Source: Paramoeba atlantica
Taxonomy: Eukaryota > Discosea
Reading direction: 5' to 3'
Length of the DNA: 64,000 nucleotides
Assembly: GCA_977017575.1 (NCBI GenBank)
Contig: CDRNVI010000190.1
Span: 1 to 64,000, forward strand
Shown: positions 18,995 through 30,355 of the stretch, one piece after another
Position numbering within the stretch: position 1 is the stretch's first letter
Layout of the letters: the number at the start of each line of letters is the position of its first letter
The notes under the pieces: model-generated
Seen by the model: only the letters and a program-made list of their open reading frames with translations
What the model was told of the DNA's origin: nothing
Database searches by the model: none
Position numbers and translations under genes: made by a program

Positions 18995-20914
18995 ATGGTT
19001 CGAAAAAAGGGTGTCGAAAAAAAACAAAAAGGAACTCCTGTTCCTAGAAAATCAAGATACTCGATGAATGCTGAGGATATAGACGATGAAGTTGACAAAT
19101 TTACCGAACAAAGAAACAAAATCGGTTTCGACAGCGACGCTTCAGATGGAGAAGATGGGGAGGATGTTGGGGCCTTTGATCTCTCAGATGAAGATGATGT
19201 TGATGATGACGAGGGTGAATATGATGATGAAGATGATGATGATGAAATCGATTTTCGTTTTCGGGAAGAAGATGACGATGATGACTTTATGAAAAAAATT
19301 GATTCAAAAGACGTTGAAAATGTGATTCCAACAGGATGGGGAAAAAGTAAAAAGGGATATTATCTCGACTCATACGATGATGAAGTTGGTGATTCGAGTG
19401 AAGAAGAAATGGAAAAGGAAGAACTGGAAGAGGCAAAGCGACAACAAGCAAAGCTTTTTCGGACTTTTGATCGAACAGATTTTATCGATGATGAAGAAGA
19501 CCTCCCGTTGATGAACCAAAAACAACAAACAAAAATCGTAAAGGGGAAAAAGAAGAAAGAAGATTCAGAACTACTCGCCAATCTTGATCGAGATTTAGAA
19601 AAAGTCCAATTCGGGAAAAGTAAAGACGAAGAAGAAACAACAACAACTACAATCGATCCAGAACAAATTCTCCTCCTCGAAAAAAATATCGATCAGCTCC
19701 CAAGAGAAGAAAAACTTGAAATCTTAAAACAAGATTCCCCTGAGTTTATCGACTTAACTCGAGATTTTCGAAACAGTGTCGAAGAACTGCGAACAGTCAT
19801 CCTTCCCCTAATTGAGAAATTGAGAAAAACTCGAACACAGACAGCAAAGGGAATGAGCTATCTGGAACTGAAATATCACCTTCTTTTAAGTTATTGTACC
19901 AACATATCTTTTTATATGCTCCTTAAAGCAAGTGGTGAACGAGTTGAAGATCACCCGGTCATCAAACAACTGGTTCGAATTCGTGTGGTGTTAGAGAAAA
20001 TTCGACCTTTGGATCAAAAGTTGAAGTATCAGATCGATAAGCTTCTCAAAGCTGCCAACTCAACGGAACCTCTCATCGAGGAGTCAACATCTTCTTTGGT
20101 TGGCGAAGGGGGTGAGAGTGAATCTATTTCGAACCAAGGTCTTCATTACAAAGCCAACCCTTTAAATCTTGTTCTCGATTCAGCAGCAACATCTGGGGCT
20201 GGTGGCGATCAACAAACCTCTGATCAATCAATCTATCGTCCCCCTCGTTTAGCTGCTGTCCCTTATGAAGATGAAGGAGATATTGCGGAGCAAAAGAACA
20301 AAGAAAGAAGAAAGAAAAAAGTTGAAAAAAGTTCGATGATGAATTTTATTCGAGAGGAGTATGGAGATGAACCGTTGGAAATTCAAGATTTCTCTGGGAG
20401 TGGTATCGACACCTCTCGAACAAAAACGAAAGCATTTAAGGAAGAGGAAATGGAACGTCAACAATACGAGGAAGAGCGTTTTATTCGACTTCCTGTGACC
20501 AAGAAGGAGAAAAAAAAGAGAAAGGAGTTATCGAGTTTTTCCACAACAGAAGACGATTTTCTTGAAGACTTTAATGATATTGCTGATTTCGAACGCTTTG
20601 AGTCAAAAAAAACGAACAAGTCAGTTGCACAATATGCAGCAGAAGCTAACAGTCGTGGGAGTGGTGGTGGTGGTGGGAAGAAACGGGGTGGGGGAAGTTT
20701 TTCTTCTGGTGAACTCGATCTTCCTTATTCCTCTTCGGGAGAGAGGAGAAGAGGGGGTAGGGGTGGTGGTGGTGGTGGTGGGGGTGGTAGAGGTCGTGGT
20801 GGGGGTGGTAGAGGTCGAGGGGGTAGAGGTGGTAGAGGTGGTGGTGATGGTGGAAAAAGAAAACGACCAACAAGCTCCTCGAACTTCCAATCAAAAAGAA
20901 AAAAAAGGTTTTAA
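18995..20914 (+). CDS. Sas10/Utp3-family nucleolar protein with neuroguidin/LCP5-like C-terminus
   Basis: Single exon, 639 residues from MVRKKGVEKKQ. The N-terminal third is acidic and resembles UTP3/SAS10 (DEVDKFTEQRNKIGF, then WGKSKKGYYLDSYDDE). The KLEILKQDSPEFIDL block is also UTP3-like. The central Sas10/Utp3/C1D domain is YLELKYHLLLSYCTNISFY, EDHPVIKQLVRIRVV, then LEKIRPLDQKLKYQIDKLL; this last motif is typical of neuroguidin/LCP5 instead. The C-terminal YRPPRLAAVPYEDE, NFIREEYGDEPLEI and RFIRLPVTKKEKKKRKE blocks also follow neuroguidin. The conserved C-terminal Sas10 domain (AITYQIAKN) is missing, and an RGG-rich tail with a basic end takes its place. The likely place of action is the nucleolar small-subunit processome in 18S rRNA processing. 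A start at 18995 is preferred because the upstream extension is low-complexity. Confidence 0.8.
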   Translation: MVRKKGVEKKQKGTPVPRKSRYSMNAEDIDDEVDKFTEQRNKIGFDSDASDGEDGEDVGAFDLSDEDDVDDDEGEYDDEDDDDEIDFRFREEDDDDDFMKKIDSKDVENVIPTGWGKSKKGYYLDSYDDEVGDSSEEEMEKEELEEAKRQQAKLFRTFDRTDFIDDEEDLPLMNQKQQTKIVKGKKKKEDSELLANLDRDLEKVQFGKSKDEEETTTTTIDPEQILLLEKNIDQLPREEKLEILKQDSPEFIDLTRDFRNSVEELRTVILPLIEKLRKTRTQTAKGMSYLELKYHLLLSYCTNISFYMLLKASGERVEDHPVIKQLVRIRVVLEKIRPLDQKLKYQIDKLLKAANSTEPLIEESTSSLVGEGGESESISNQGLHYKANPLNLVLDSAATSGAGGDQQTSDQSIYRPPRLAAVPYEDEGDIAEQKNKERRKKKVEKSSMMNFIREEYGDEPLEIQDFSGSGIDTSRTKTKAFKEEEMERQQYEEERFIRLPVTKKEKKKRKELSSFSTTEDDFLEDFNDIADFERFESKKTNKSVAQYAAEANSRGSGGGGGKKRGGGSFSSGELDLPYSSSGERRRGGRGGGGGGGGGRGRGGGGRGRGGRGGRGGGDGGKRKRPTSSSNFQSKRKKRF

Positions 20915-21109
20915 AAAAAAATAATAAAAGAAAAGTAATAATCAAATTGAAAATTGAAGAGAGGTCACAAAGGCGAGAAAACAAATTTGAAAAAATGAGA
21001 CAGAAAAATTGGGAGATGTTTTTTTTTTCAACCCACACACAGAACAAATGGAAAAAATATTTTTGAGTATTTTTTATTATTTTGGGGTAATTTTTGTTTG
21101 GGAATTTTC

Positions 21110-21526
21110 TTATCGGGCAGTGGAGAGGACCTGGGCGGTAACTTCCTCAAGAGCGATCTCGGAGAGGTCAGTGGCTTGGATTTCTTTTCCAATACCGACA
21201 AGCTTCTTCTTGACGGAGTCCTTGGTGGAGGTGATCAACATCTTTTGCTTGATCTTAGCGGAGTCTGGGGCCCAGACAACAAAGAGGATCTTGCTGCGCT
21301 CACCACCATCATCAGATTGGAAAGACAAATCGTAGATGGCATAACGGCAATCGTTCTTGGGAAGTTCAGCAACGAAGGTAGCGTAGTCGGGTTCGTTGGA
21401 GGTCTTCTCAACAATCACTTCCTCGAGGTTGTCAGAGATACGAAGAAGAGCGTACTTGTGCTTGTGGCCCATCTTGATCTCGTTGTAGACATTGACAACT
21501 TCATCAGTAACTTGGATTCCCGACAT
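21110..21526 (-). CDS. ADF/cofilin actin-depolymerising factor
   Basis: Single exon, 138 residues, normal family length. It binds actin monomers and filaments and severs ADP-actin. Seen: MSGIQVTDEVVNVYNEIK (N-terminal G-actin contact with Ser2 available for regulation), YATFVAELPKNDCRYAIYD, KSKILFVVWAPDSAKIKQKM (the long actin-binding helix) and the C-terminal LQATD-type block (QATDLSEIALEEV). Codon choice is visibly richer in C and G at third positions than in its neighbours, as expected for a very highly expressed gene. It is convergent with the Sas10-like gene and divergent from the IQGAP-like gene. Confidence 0.95.
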   Translation of the reverse strand: MSGIQVTDEVVNVYNEIKMGHKHKYALLRISDNLEEVIVEKTSNEPDYATFVAELPKNDCRYAIYDLSFQSDDGGERSKILFVVWAPDSAKIKQKMLITSTKDSVKKKLVGIGKEIQATDLSEIALEEVTAQVLSTAR

Positions 21527-22181
21527 GTTTGCGTTTGTTGGTGTGTGGTCTCAAAGCCCAAAAAGAAAGCAACAAAAAAAAGAGAATGCGGTGACGAGGA
21601 CGCACTAAATCCTTTATTGGGCCTATTTAAAAGAACCAATCAAATTCTGCCATGTCATTGTATTTCTAACTCCAAAAAGACTGCAAAAAGGTTTCTGATC
21701 CCTTCGATTCCTGGCTAAAAAAGAAAAATACCTGATAATTTTTTGGCTAAATTCATTTATATGTTTTTTTCATACAAATGGATAAAGATCGGTTGAACTG
21801 TCATGCAAAAATAACCCTAAAAATGGAAAGAAAGGAACGAATTTTGGTGGTTCCGACCCAAAATAAAAATTCTTTTTCGTTTTTATGTTTTTTTCATACA
21901 TCCTCCCTTTTTTTTTTGTTCGTGGAGTCCAGACCCTTATCCTTTTCTTTGGTTTCGGGGTTGTTTTTTTTTTTGGTGAGGGTGTTGCTTCACTCACTCT
22001 CTCTCTCCTTTTCCTTCTGTTTGGGTGTGTGGAGCTTTTTCCTTTCTCCTTTCTCTCCTTCTCTTCTTCTTTTCTTTCTTTTCTTTTTGAGAGAGAGAGA
22101 AAGTTTTTGGTGAGTTTTTCCCAACGGTAAAAGAACCCTCCCACCACCACCAAATCTTCCCTCCAATCCATCACCCCAGAG
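21527..22181. other. Intergenic region between cofilin and the IQGAP-like gene
   Basis: 655 bases between divergent start codons, long for this window, which fits a strong cofilin promoter. It includes a CTCTCT/TTTTCTTT pyrimidine stretch at 21990-22110 just ahead of the IQGAP-like start. No further element can be supported. Confidence 0.4.
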
Positions 22182-25100
22182 ATGGCGGCTCCTCATCACA
22201 TGAGAAGTTTCCCTGTTGGGAGACCTGGTCCTCAAGATGTCAATTCTTTGATTCAAGCTGTTCAACGACAAGACCAAGAAAAAGCTGAAAAGCTTTCTGA
22301 TCGTATGTCTTTCTTTTTTTTTTTCTCTTTTTTTCTTTCTTTTCAAAATATGATTCCTCCTCCTTGTTGTCGATCAAACATTTGTGAATCATTCCTCTTC
22401 TTCCATCCAAAATCAATCTTTTTTGTGAACCATTTCACAAACAATTTCTTCTCAGAACAACAATTCTATGACTTAAAAAAGAAGATTTCTGTTTCAAGTA
22501 AAAAAAACTTCACAATTGAGAGAGAGGTCAGAAATCTTGATCAAAAGATTGCTCTTTTGATTCGAAATCGAATCTCTTTAGAGGTTAGTCGTTTTTCCCC
22601 TCCATTGTAGAATCCAAAATCAGAGTTTTTCAATTTTCTCTTTTCTGGTTCTCTCTTTTTTTATTTTAGGAAGTAATGGTTTCCTCTGGGGATATTTCTC
22701 TTATCAATCGAACCATTACTTTAAAAGATAAACGGGAAAAACAACTTTATGGTCGACTTTTCTATATTCTCCAAAACGAAACGACCTACATGGCATCTCT
22801 TGCTCGCTTGGTGAAACTGGGAGAGATTGATAACCTTCTTCAAACAGTCATGTTCACTTTGTATGGAAATCAGTATGATGAGGGTGAAGAACACTTACTT
22901 CTTTCTATGTTTGAGGTAAATTGATTTTTTTCCCCTCTTTTTTTGTGGTTGAATTGATTGATTTTGGTTGTATGTGATTGTAATTGTGATATTCCGGGTT
23001 CCCTTGTCCCTCTTCTAATTTTTTTGATTTCACAGCAAGTATTGAGGGCTGAATTTATGTCGGCAAAATCCACATCAAATTTGCTTCGATCAAATACTGC
23101 TTTAACTCGAATGATGACAACATACACAAGGTTGCAATTTTCTCAATTGTTTTTTGTTGTTGTTTGTTGTTTATTGTTTTGTTGTGTTTGTCAATAATTT
23201 CACACATTCCAATCTGTTATGATTATGATTTATGATTGATTTCGTTTTTTTTTTACTTTTAGGAGAGGTCCTGGTCAGCAATACTTAAAAGTTGCTTTGA
23301 CTGACGTTTTGACCAAAATCACTTCGGATGCCGAGATGGTGCTCGAAATCAATCCATTGAAAGTTTTTGAAGCAATGGTCAACAAAAGGGAAGCTGAAAC
23401 TGGTGTTAAACTGGAAATCAATCGTAAACCAACTGCCGAGGAAGCTGCTGAGGTACTTTTATTCTGACCTTTTTTTATTTGTTTTTATATTTTCCTATTG
23501 TTTAAGAAGATTTTTTCGTTATTAAAAAGAAAAATGGTAAAAGATATAATTCTTTTCTTGTAGAACCCAGATGTACAAGCGATTATTAAACCTCGAATTT
23601 CCAAATTAAAAGCGATTGCGGATGACTTTTTGACTGCCTTGATCAAATCTCTTGACTCAGTTCCGTATGGTATTCGTTGGATTTGTCGACAGGTTCCTTA
23701 TTCATTACTTTTTGGGGGATCTTCGAAAAAAGAGAGGAGAAAAGGAAAGGAGAGTTTTAAAACGGTCACCCGTCTCATCTTTTTTTTTTTATTGTTTGAT
23801 TAGATTCGAGCTTTAACTGTTCATCGATTTCCTGATGCGACACGTGAGCAAATTTGTTCTTTAATTGGAGGGTTTTATCTTCTTCGATTTGTGAATCCAG
23901 CAATTGTAACTCCCCAAGCTTTTATGTTGGTAGAAACAAAACTTTCGGCGAATACAAGGAGGAACTTGACTTTGGTATTTGATCTCTGTTTTTTTTTTTG
24001 AATTGAATATATTGTTCTAAGCACTTCTTCTTGTTGAGATATATCAATCATCATTTCATGTTTTAATTTTACTTTTTTTTAGTTGGCGAAAGTTCTTCAA
24101 AATCTTGCAAATAATGTTCAATTTGGTGGAGTGAAGGAATTTTTCATGGCTCCTTTGAATGAAGTTCTTGATTCGAATAAGGCTCGTGTCAACGAATTTA
24201 TGGAGCGTCTCACTGACGTCACAGATCTTGGAAAACATTTAAATGTTCTTTTTCTTTTCTCTTTTCTTCCTTCTTTTCTTCCCCCCCCCCCCTTTATCTT
24301 TTTGTCTGAAATTTCGATTTTTCTTTCTATTTCAGTTGGATAAATATATTGCGATGGGAAGAACTCAAGAATGTGTCATCAATATCTCTTTAAATGAAAT
24401 GTATTTTGTCCACGCTTTGTTTGATCAGCACCTTGATACTGTTTTATCAACCACTGAGGGAAAAAATAACGCAGGTTTTAATTTAATCTTTCACAAACAC
24501 CCTTCCCAAAATTTTTTGATAATTCATGAAGAAATTTTACTTTTTCGATTTATTTTTTAAAAAAATTTCTTTTCCTCTTAGTTATGAAACAAATCCTCTC
24601 TGATCTTGGGGTTGCTCCTCCTCAACTTCCCCGAAAAGAGAACGCAAATGTCGATCTTGTCTTGGAACGAAGCTTTGAAACAAATATAGATGAAGTGTCT
24701 CCTGAACAGTTATACAGTGACACTCAATTACTTGTATCTCTTTTATTCTTTCTTTATTCCGTTTTTCTAATTTGAGTTATTTTTTTTTAAAACTTTGTTT
24801 TGTTAGCTCTTAACAATTATCAAATCACTCCCAACGGGGTTTCGAGCACGAGATATCAAGGATTTAATTCGGAATGCAACCGCAACTGCCAAGAGTACAC
24901 GCAATGAGGTATTATTTTTAACAAAAATCACGACCCAAAGAACAACCAAAAGGAAACCTTAACTCACAATTTCTTTTTTTTTGTGAATGAAAAAAAGTTC
25001 ATTTGAATTCCTAATGAAAAATCATTAGGAATTGGAAACAAAATGTACCATGATGGTCACAAATTGTACAAAGTTGGTCGAGCTTGGTACTTTGAAGGAA

Positions 25101-26045
25101 GAAGACAATTATGATGCCCTTCGAACAGAGGCTTTTAAGGGTCTTCGTAACTTTGAACAGCAGTTAGATCGTGTTGACTCTGATATTCAACGGTACCCAT
25201 TTAATTCAATCTTCCTTTTTTCATCCCTTTTTTCCCTGAACAATTCTGTTAATTAATTCATTCCACCCTTCTTTTCCTTTGCCCCTTCCCTTTTTTCGGA
25301 ATATTGATCTCCTCTTTCTAGGTTAAAGGCGGTATTAGCAAACATTCATGAACATAATCACTTTCTTCAACAACAATTGAAGGCTTACAAGGAATATCTT
25401 GAGAATGTTCGGAAAAACTGTGGTTCTACAAAGTATGTTTCTTTTTTGAAGAATGAATCCATCTCTGATTTGAAAAAAAGATTCTTACTCTTTGGATAAA
25501 ACAGGGCTCCAGAGAAAGAAACGAAAAAGGAGAAAAAAGAAAAAAGGCCATCTGGGGTCAAGAAAATGGGTCCATTCAAATTTAGGTCAATTTATCTCTA
25601 TTATTTTTTCCTCCCTCTTCCCTTTCCTCCCCCCTTCTCTTTCTTTTCTAAAATGGGTGTTTGTAGCCATAAACAATTGGAGTCTGATGGAGTGATTATG
25701 ACATCTGATGTGCCGCAAGAACGCCGGAGTGGGATCAGTTTCTCTTTCACGTGTTCAAATCCTGGAATATATGATGTGGCTGTTGTGTATAAGATCAAAC
25801 AAATTACAACAATGCAGGTTCTTTTCTTTCTTTGGATTTGTTTTTTCTATGTCTTGAATATTTCTCCCTTTTACTTTCTGTTCCGTTTTCTGTTCTGTGT
25901 TTGTTTTGAATGGATCTTTTTGTAGCTCAAATTGGATGATTTGCTGGAAATGCAGCACCAAAATCAAGTTCAGTTCGAAACTGATTTCTTGACACTGAAT
26001 GTGAATCTGTTAATTTATCTCCTCAACAAACACTTCATGAGTTAA
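22182..26045 (+). CDS. IQGAP-related RasGAP-domain protein (DGAP1/GAPA type)
   Basis: About thirteen exons from [15 protein letters not shown] to a TAA at 26043-26045. It contains a RasGAP fold (about 22.7-24.9 kb) and a C-terminal RasGAP_C domain (about 25.6-26.0 kb). Markers are [45 protein letters not shown] (the FLRxxxPA motif) and [14 protein letters not shown]. The RasGAP_C part is [14 protein letters not shown] and [17 protein letters not shown]. There is no calponin-homology, WW or IQ region, so the layout matches the short amoebozoan IQGAPs, which bind Rac GTPases and cortexillin during cytokinesis. The arginine finger position ([12 protein letters not shown]) has no Arg, again as in IQGAPs, so it should bind GTPases without stimulating hydrolysis. 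Several introns begin GTACTT or GTTTTT. Confidence 0.88.
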
Positions 26046-26284
26046 GGCTCCAACAAGTTCTCCTCTCTTATCTCTCTCTCCCTCTCCTTTCTTACCTTCC
26101 CTCTTCTCTTCTGCACATCCCTTCTCCCTGATTTCCTTGAGTTCTCAGTGTGTATTCAGAATGAATATTTTGTGAAGTATATTATTATTGCATTTTTCTT
26201 TTTGGGTTTGAATGTTAGGAGTTTTAGATCCAACTGTTAGATCAAGATCTATTTTTTTTTGTTCTTCCATTCATATTTTTATCT

Positions 26285-29200
26285 TTAATAATTCCCGAGA
26301 TGAACACGACCAGAATCAGAACCAGATGTCCCCACAACTCTTCCATTTGTTGAGATGACAGCTGTGTTTCTTCTCTTCTGATAGAGTTCAATCTCTTTTT
26401 TGAAGTCTGTTTCGTTCAGTTGTGAGTTTTTGTAACAAGTATCACAAACGCGTAATGGGTTGAGAAAGCTGCAGTTTGACGGGTCCATTGGAACAGGTCC
26501 ATTTGCAGGGACAAATTGCCATAAGATTGCCTTTTTTTTTATTAAGGTAAGAAGAAAAGAAAAAACAGATCAAAAAATGATAGAAAATTCTTTACCGTGT
26601 TGCTTGAACATGAATCACAAACAACAGCTCCACATCCTCTGCAATGATGCCGCCAAACGAAAAAAGAAAAGGCTGTTGTACAGACACCACAATTCGCAAA
26701 ATCTGCATCCAGTTTCCACGTTGGAGGAGAGACCAGCAATGTGCTTAGGGCAGAGACAGGAACACGTTTCTTTGGTTCTCCAGTGGAAGCAGGGTTAGAA
26801 GGATTTTTTTGTTGTGTGAAGAGGGTTTGTTTCAAAGCTGGTTGTTGGGTGGTGGATGAAGCTGGGGTTGAGGGGGTTGCTGGAGTTGCTGAGGTTGTTT
26901 TCGATGTTGGGGTTGGGGTTGTTGGGGTTATTTTTGTTGTTGGTGCACTGGTCGAACTGGCTGGAGTTGCTGAGGTTGTTGAACTGGCTGTTGGAGTTGG
27001 GTTGGTTGGGGTGGTTGAAGCGATTTTTGGTTGTTTTTGTTGTTGTTGGTCTTGTCCACCATCTCCTGGTCCAGGAGCTGGTGTTTTCTGTGGTTCTGCT
27101 TTCCGTGGAGGCACAACCCTTTTTTGGGGGGGTGCGTCTCCACTCCCAAAAATTGAGTCATCATCTTGATTTGATTCAAAGGGGAGAGAAGATGATTGTG
27201 TGAATTTCTTTTTTTGAGAGGTGGAGGAAGGGGTTGAAGGAGAAGATGAAGATGTTGTAGATGATGTACTTGTTGTAGGGGAAGGAGTTTTTGTTGATGA
27301 TGTCGAAGTTGTTGTTGTTTGGGTATTTGGTTGTGGTGAAGATGTTTGTGATGATGTTTTCTGTGGCTCACTCTTGCGAACCACAGGTTTTTTCTTAGCA
27401 GGTGCATCCCCGCCTCCAAAAATTGAATCATCATCTTCATTCCCTTCGAAAGGGAGAGAAGTTGCTTGTGTAAATTTCTTTTTTTGGGAGGCGGAAGAAG
27501 TTGAAGGAGTTGTTGAAGTTGAAGTGGTCGACGTTGAAGAAGATACGGGAGATTGTTTTGTAGTAGCAGGTGGCTTTGGTAATTGCCCTCTTTTAGGAGT
27601 ACTTTTCTGTGGTGGAGCTGAACCTCCAAAGATATCATCATCAGCTTTATTTGTCTCGAAAGGCAGTTTTGTTGAGGAAGAGGAAGTTGGTGAGGCTGTT
27701 GACGAAGTTGTTGATGAGGTTGCTGAGGGTTTTGAAGTTGGCTGTGTGGAGGGAGACACAATATCAGAACCCTTCGGTTTGGTTCGGCTCGGAGGTTGGC
27801 GTCCTGCTCGAACTGGGCGTGACTTGGTCACATGTTCTAATTTTGGTGCCTTTGCCGAAGCTTCCACATCTGTCATGGGAGCGCTCGATTCAGTTTTGCT
27901 TGTTGGAGGAGCTCCACTGGAGCTCAGTGAATCACCAATTGTGCCACCTAACTGATTCACTAAATTGCTCACCTTGCTTCCACCAACTTTCTTTGGTGCT
28001 GGTGCTTTAGTTTCAGTTTGTGGTGGCTCTTCTTTCTTCGTTTCAGGCTGAGGGGCAGGGTCTTTTTTTGGGACTGAGGAAGAGGGAGAAGAGGTTGAAA
28101 CTGTCGAGGCAGAGGAGGGATTTTTTGATTTTTCAATTATCTCTAAGAGAGCGATAAAAGTTTCGTCGACATTATCACCAGTAAAGGCAGAAGCTTCCTT
28201 GAAAGGACACCCCGTTTTCTACAGGACAAAATTATGAACACTCGAAAAAGATAGAATTTGATCAACAATTTTCTGAGGTATTGAAAAGAACCTTTGCAAA
28301 GGCAGCGAGATCAGCGTTTGTGACAGTGCGATCTGCTACTTTATCCAACTTATTCCCAACAATGATCATTGGAAGTGAATCTGAAAAAAAAATTGTTAAA
28401 AGTCCAGTAACAGACACAACCAAAATAACAGAAGCAAACCTTCCGAGCGAAGTTGATAAATAGAACGAATATCAAAAGGGAGATCTTCAAAACTCTCAGA
28501 AGATGTTAAATCACAAACACAAATATACCCTGATGCTCCTTTCATGTAATCAACAGATAACTGTTCCAGAAAAAACTCAGACCAAGCAAGCAAGATTCAT
28601 TATTATTATTCAATCTTCCATTGATCAATCAAAACAAATTCTTCTTCATTGATTGTCAATAAAGAGAAGAATAAGAGAAAAATACTCAACTGAACTCAAT
28701 CTTGGGCGAGTGTCATCTGGATGGATGTCGAAAACCTCAACTTCGAGACTTCTATCTGCGGAAATCATCAACAAAATAAATCAAAAAAAGAATATAAAGC
28801 ATTTCATTTTGATGGCAAACCTCCAACCAAGACTGATCTGAGGTAAATTTTAGAAGAAGGAGAGGTTTCACAGAAATGGCTTTCACAAAAACGAGTCGTC
28901 AAGGCAGATTTTCCAGCGTCTGAAAAAGAAAGGGTGTTAAATCGTCTGGTTGCCAGAAGAGAAAAGATAGGAAACCTCTTGCTCCAAGTAGGACAATTTT
29001 GTAACTTGCATCAGCTAATGCACTTCGAACAGCATTTTGAATCACATCACTACCATCACCATCAAAAGACATACCGGCTCCCCCACTCTCACTCCCAATT
29101 TGGCCTTCCGTTGAGCCCCAATTTGTTGTTGACATTGTTGTTGTTGGAGGAGGAGATAAAGATAAATCTTCCATTCCACCATGTGAGCTTCCTCCATCAC

Positions 29201-30102
29201 TTGCTCCTCCACTCATTCCATAGTACGACGAATCCCCATAAGAAGTTGTCGAAGAAGAATAACCAGTTCCACTATTACCCCACATATTCCCACCAGAAAG
29301 CATGCTACTACTCGAAGTACTGGCACCCCATGCATTTCCGGTGTTACCCCAACCCCCAGAACCACCACCACCACCACCACTACTGTAACTATCTCCTCCA
29401 AGACCAAGACCACTCCCACTATTACTACTCCCACCCCAATTTGTTGTTCCTGAATATCCACCCTGAGTCTCAGTTGTTCCTCCCCAACCACTTGAAGATG
29501 AAGTGGTTGCACCCCACTGGGAAATTGAAGAAGAACCTCCTCCTCCTCCACCTCCACCCATGAGATTGAATCCAGTTTGGACTGTGTCTGGGTGTGCATT
29601 TGCAAAGTTCATTCCTTGCTGAACTGTGAGTGAGAGAAAAAGAATGAGATTGGCCAATTATTTTTCAAGAAAGTTGGAGTAGCGAAATCAAACCAAGTTC
29701 TGGGTTTTGTTGGGCAAATTCAGCCCCTTGTTGGATGGTTTCTTTATTTTCGTAAGCAAACTGGGCTCCTTGTTGGAGTGTTTCTCGATTTTCGTAAGCA
29801 AATTCAGCCCCTTGTTGGACAGTTTCTCGATTTTCATAAGCATATTCTGCTCCCTAAAAAAGACAAACCATTCATTCAAAAAAAAGAATCAACTCCAAAC
29901 CAAAATCAAAAGAAAAAACACAAACAGCTTGGATCGTATCCCGATTTTCATAAGCAAACATCGCAGCATCCTTCGCCGTTTCACGATGTTCATAAGCAAA
30001 GTCAGCAGTCTTTTTCCCAGCAGAAGCAACAGCATCTTTATTTTCCCACAATTTCGAGCCAGCACCACCTACAACATCATCCCAATCATCTCCACCAAAC
30101 AT
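26285..30102 (-). CDS. Divergent Ras-like GTPase fused to a FYVE zinc finger, with acidic IFG repeats
   Basis: Long spliced gene from MFGGDDWDDVVGG (ATG at 30100-30102) to a TAA at 26285. Order of parts: imperfect repeats of AYENRETVQQGAEF type (about six), a Gly/Ser/Trp-rich region, and a Ras-like GTPase. The GTPase shows the P-loop GARDAGKS spanning an intron, GNKLDK (NKxD) and ASAFTGDN (SAK-like). Then come a Ser/Thr/Pro-rich linker and three acidic repeats ending IFGGSAPP, IFGGGDAP and IFGSGDAPP. A FYVE finger closes the protein: WKLD, then WRHHCRGCG, and RVCDTCY after an intron. The switch II DxxG is replaced by FDIHPDD, so GTP hydrolysis may be altered. FYVE domains bind PI3P, so endosomes are the likely site. 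The acidic LPFE...DDD.IFG repeats recall the LF motifs by which FAM21 binds retromer; that is inference. Confidence 0.8.
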
Positions 30103-30355
30103 CTTCTTTGCGTTGCGTGAAGACAAACAACAAACAAAAAAAGAAACCCAAAACGCGAAAAAAACCCAAAACGCGAAAGAAATCCACCTTTTTTTTACTC
30201 CTTATTTTTAACGCCCTAAAATAATAGATCACTATTTTTATAGAGATCTAAATTAGCTTTTTTCGCTCTTTCGCCCTTTTCCTTTTTCTTTTGTCTTTCT
30301 TGTTTTTTCTTGTTGTTTTTCTTTTTTGGAAACCAAAAAAAACGATCACAAAAAG
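30103..30355. promoter_or_regulatory. Putative bidirectional promoter between GTPase-FYVE and eIF2alpha genes
   Basis: 253 bases between divergent starts. It contains a direct repeat, AACCCAAAACGCGAAA and a second ACCCAAAACGCGAAA copy, near 30145-30182, immediately upstream of the GTPase-FYVE start. Confidence 0.4.

Noticed and set aside
26740-27955. Long Val/Gly-rich plus-strand open frames
   Set aside because: They are antisense shadows of the Ser/Thr/Pro linker of the GTPase-FYVE gene; no start context or family match.
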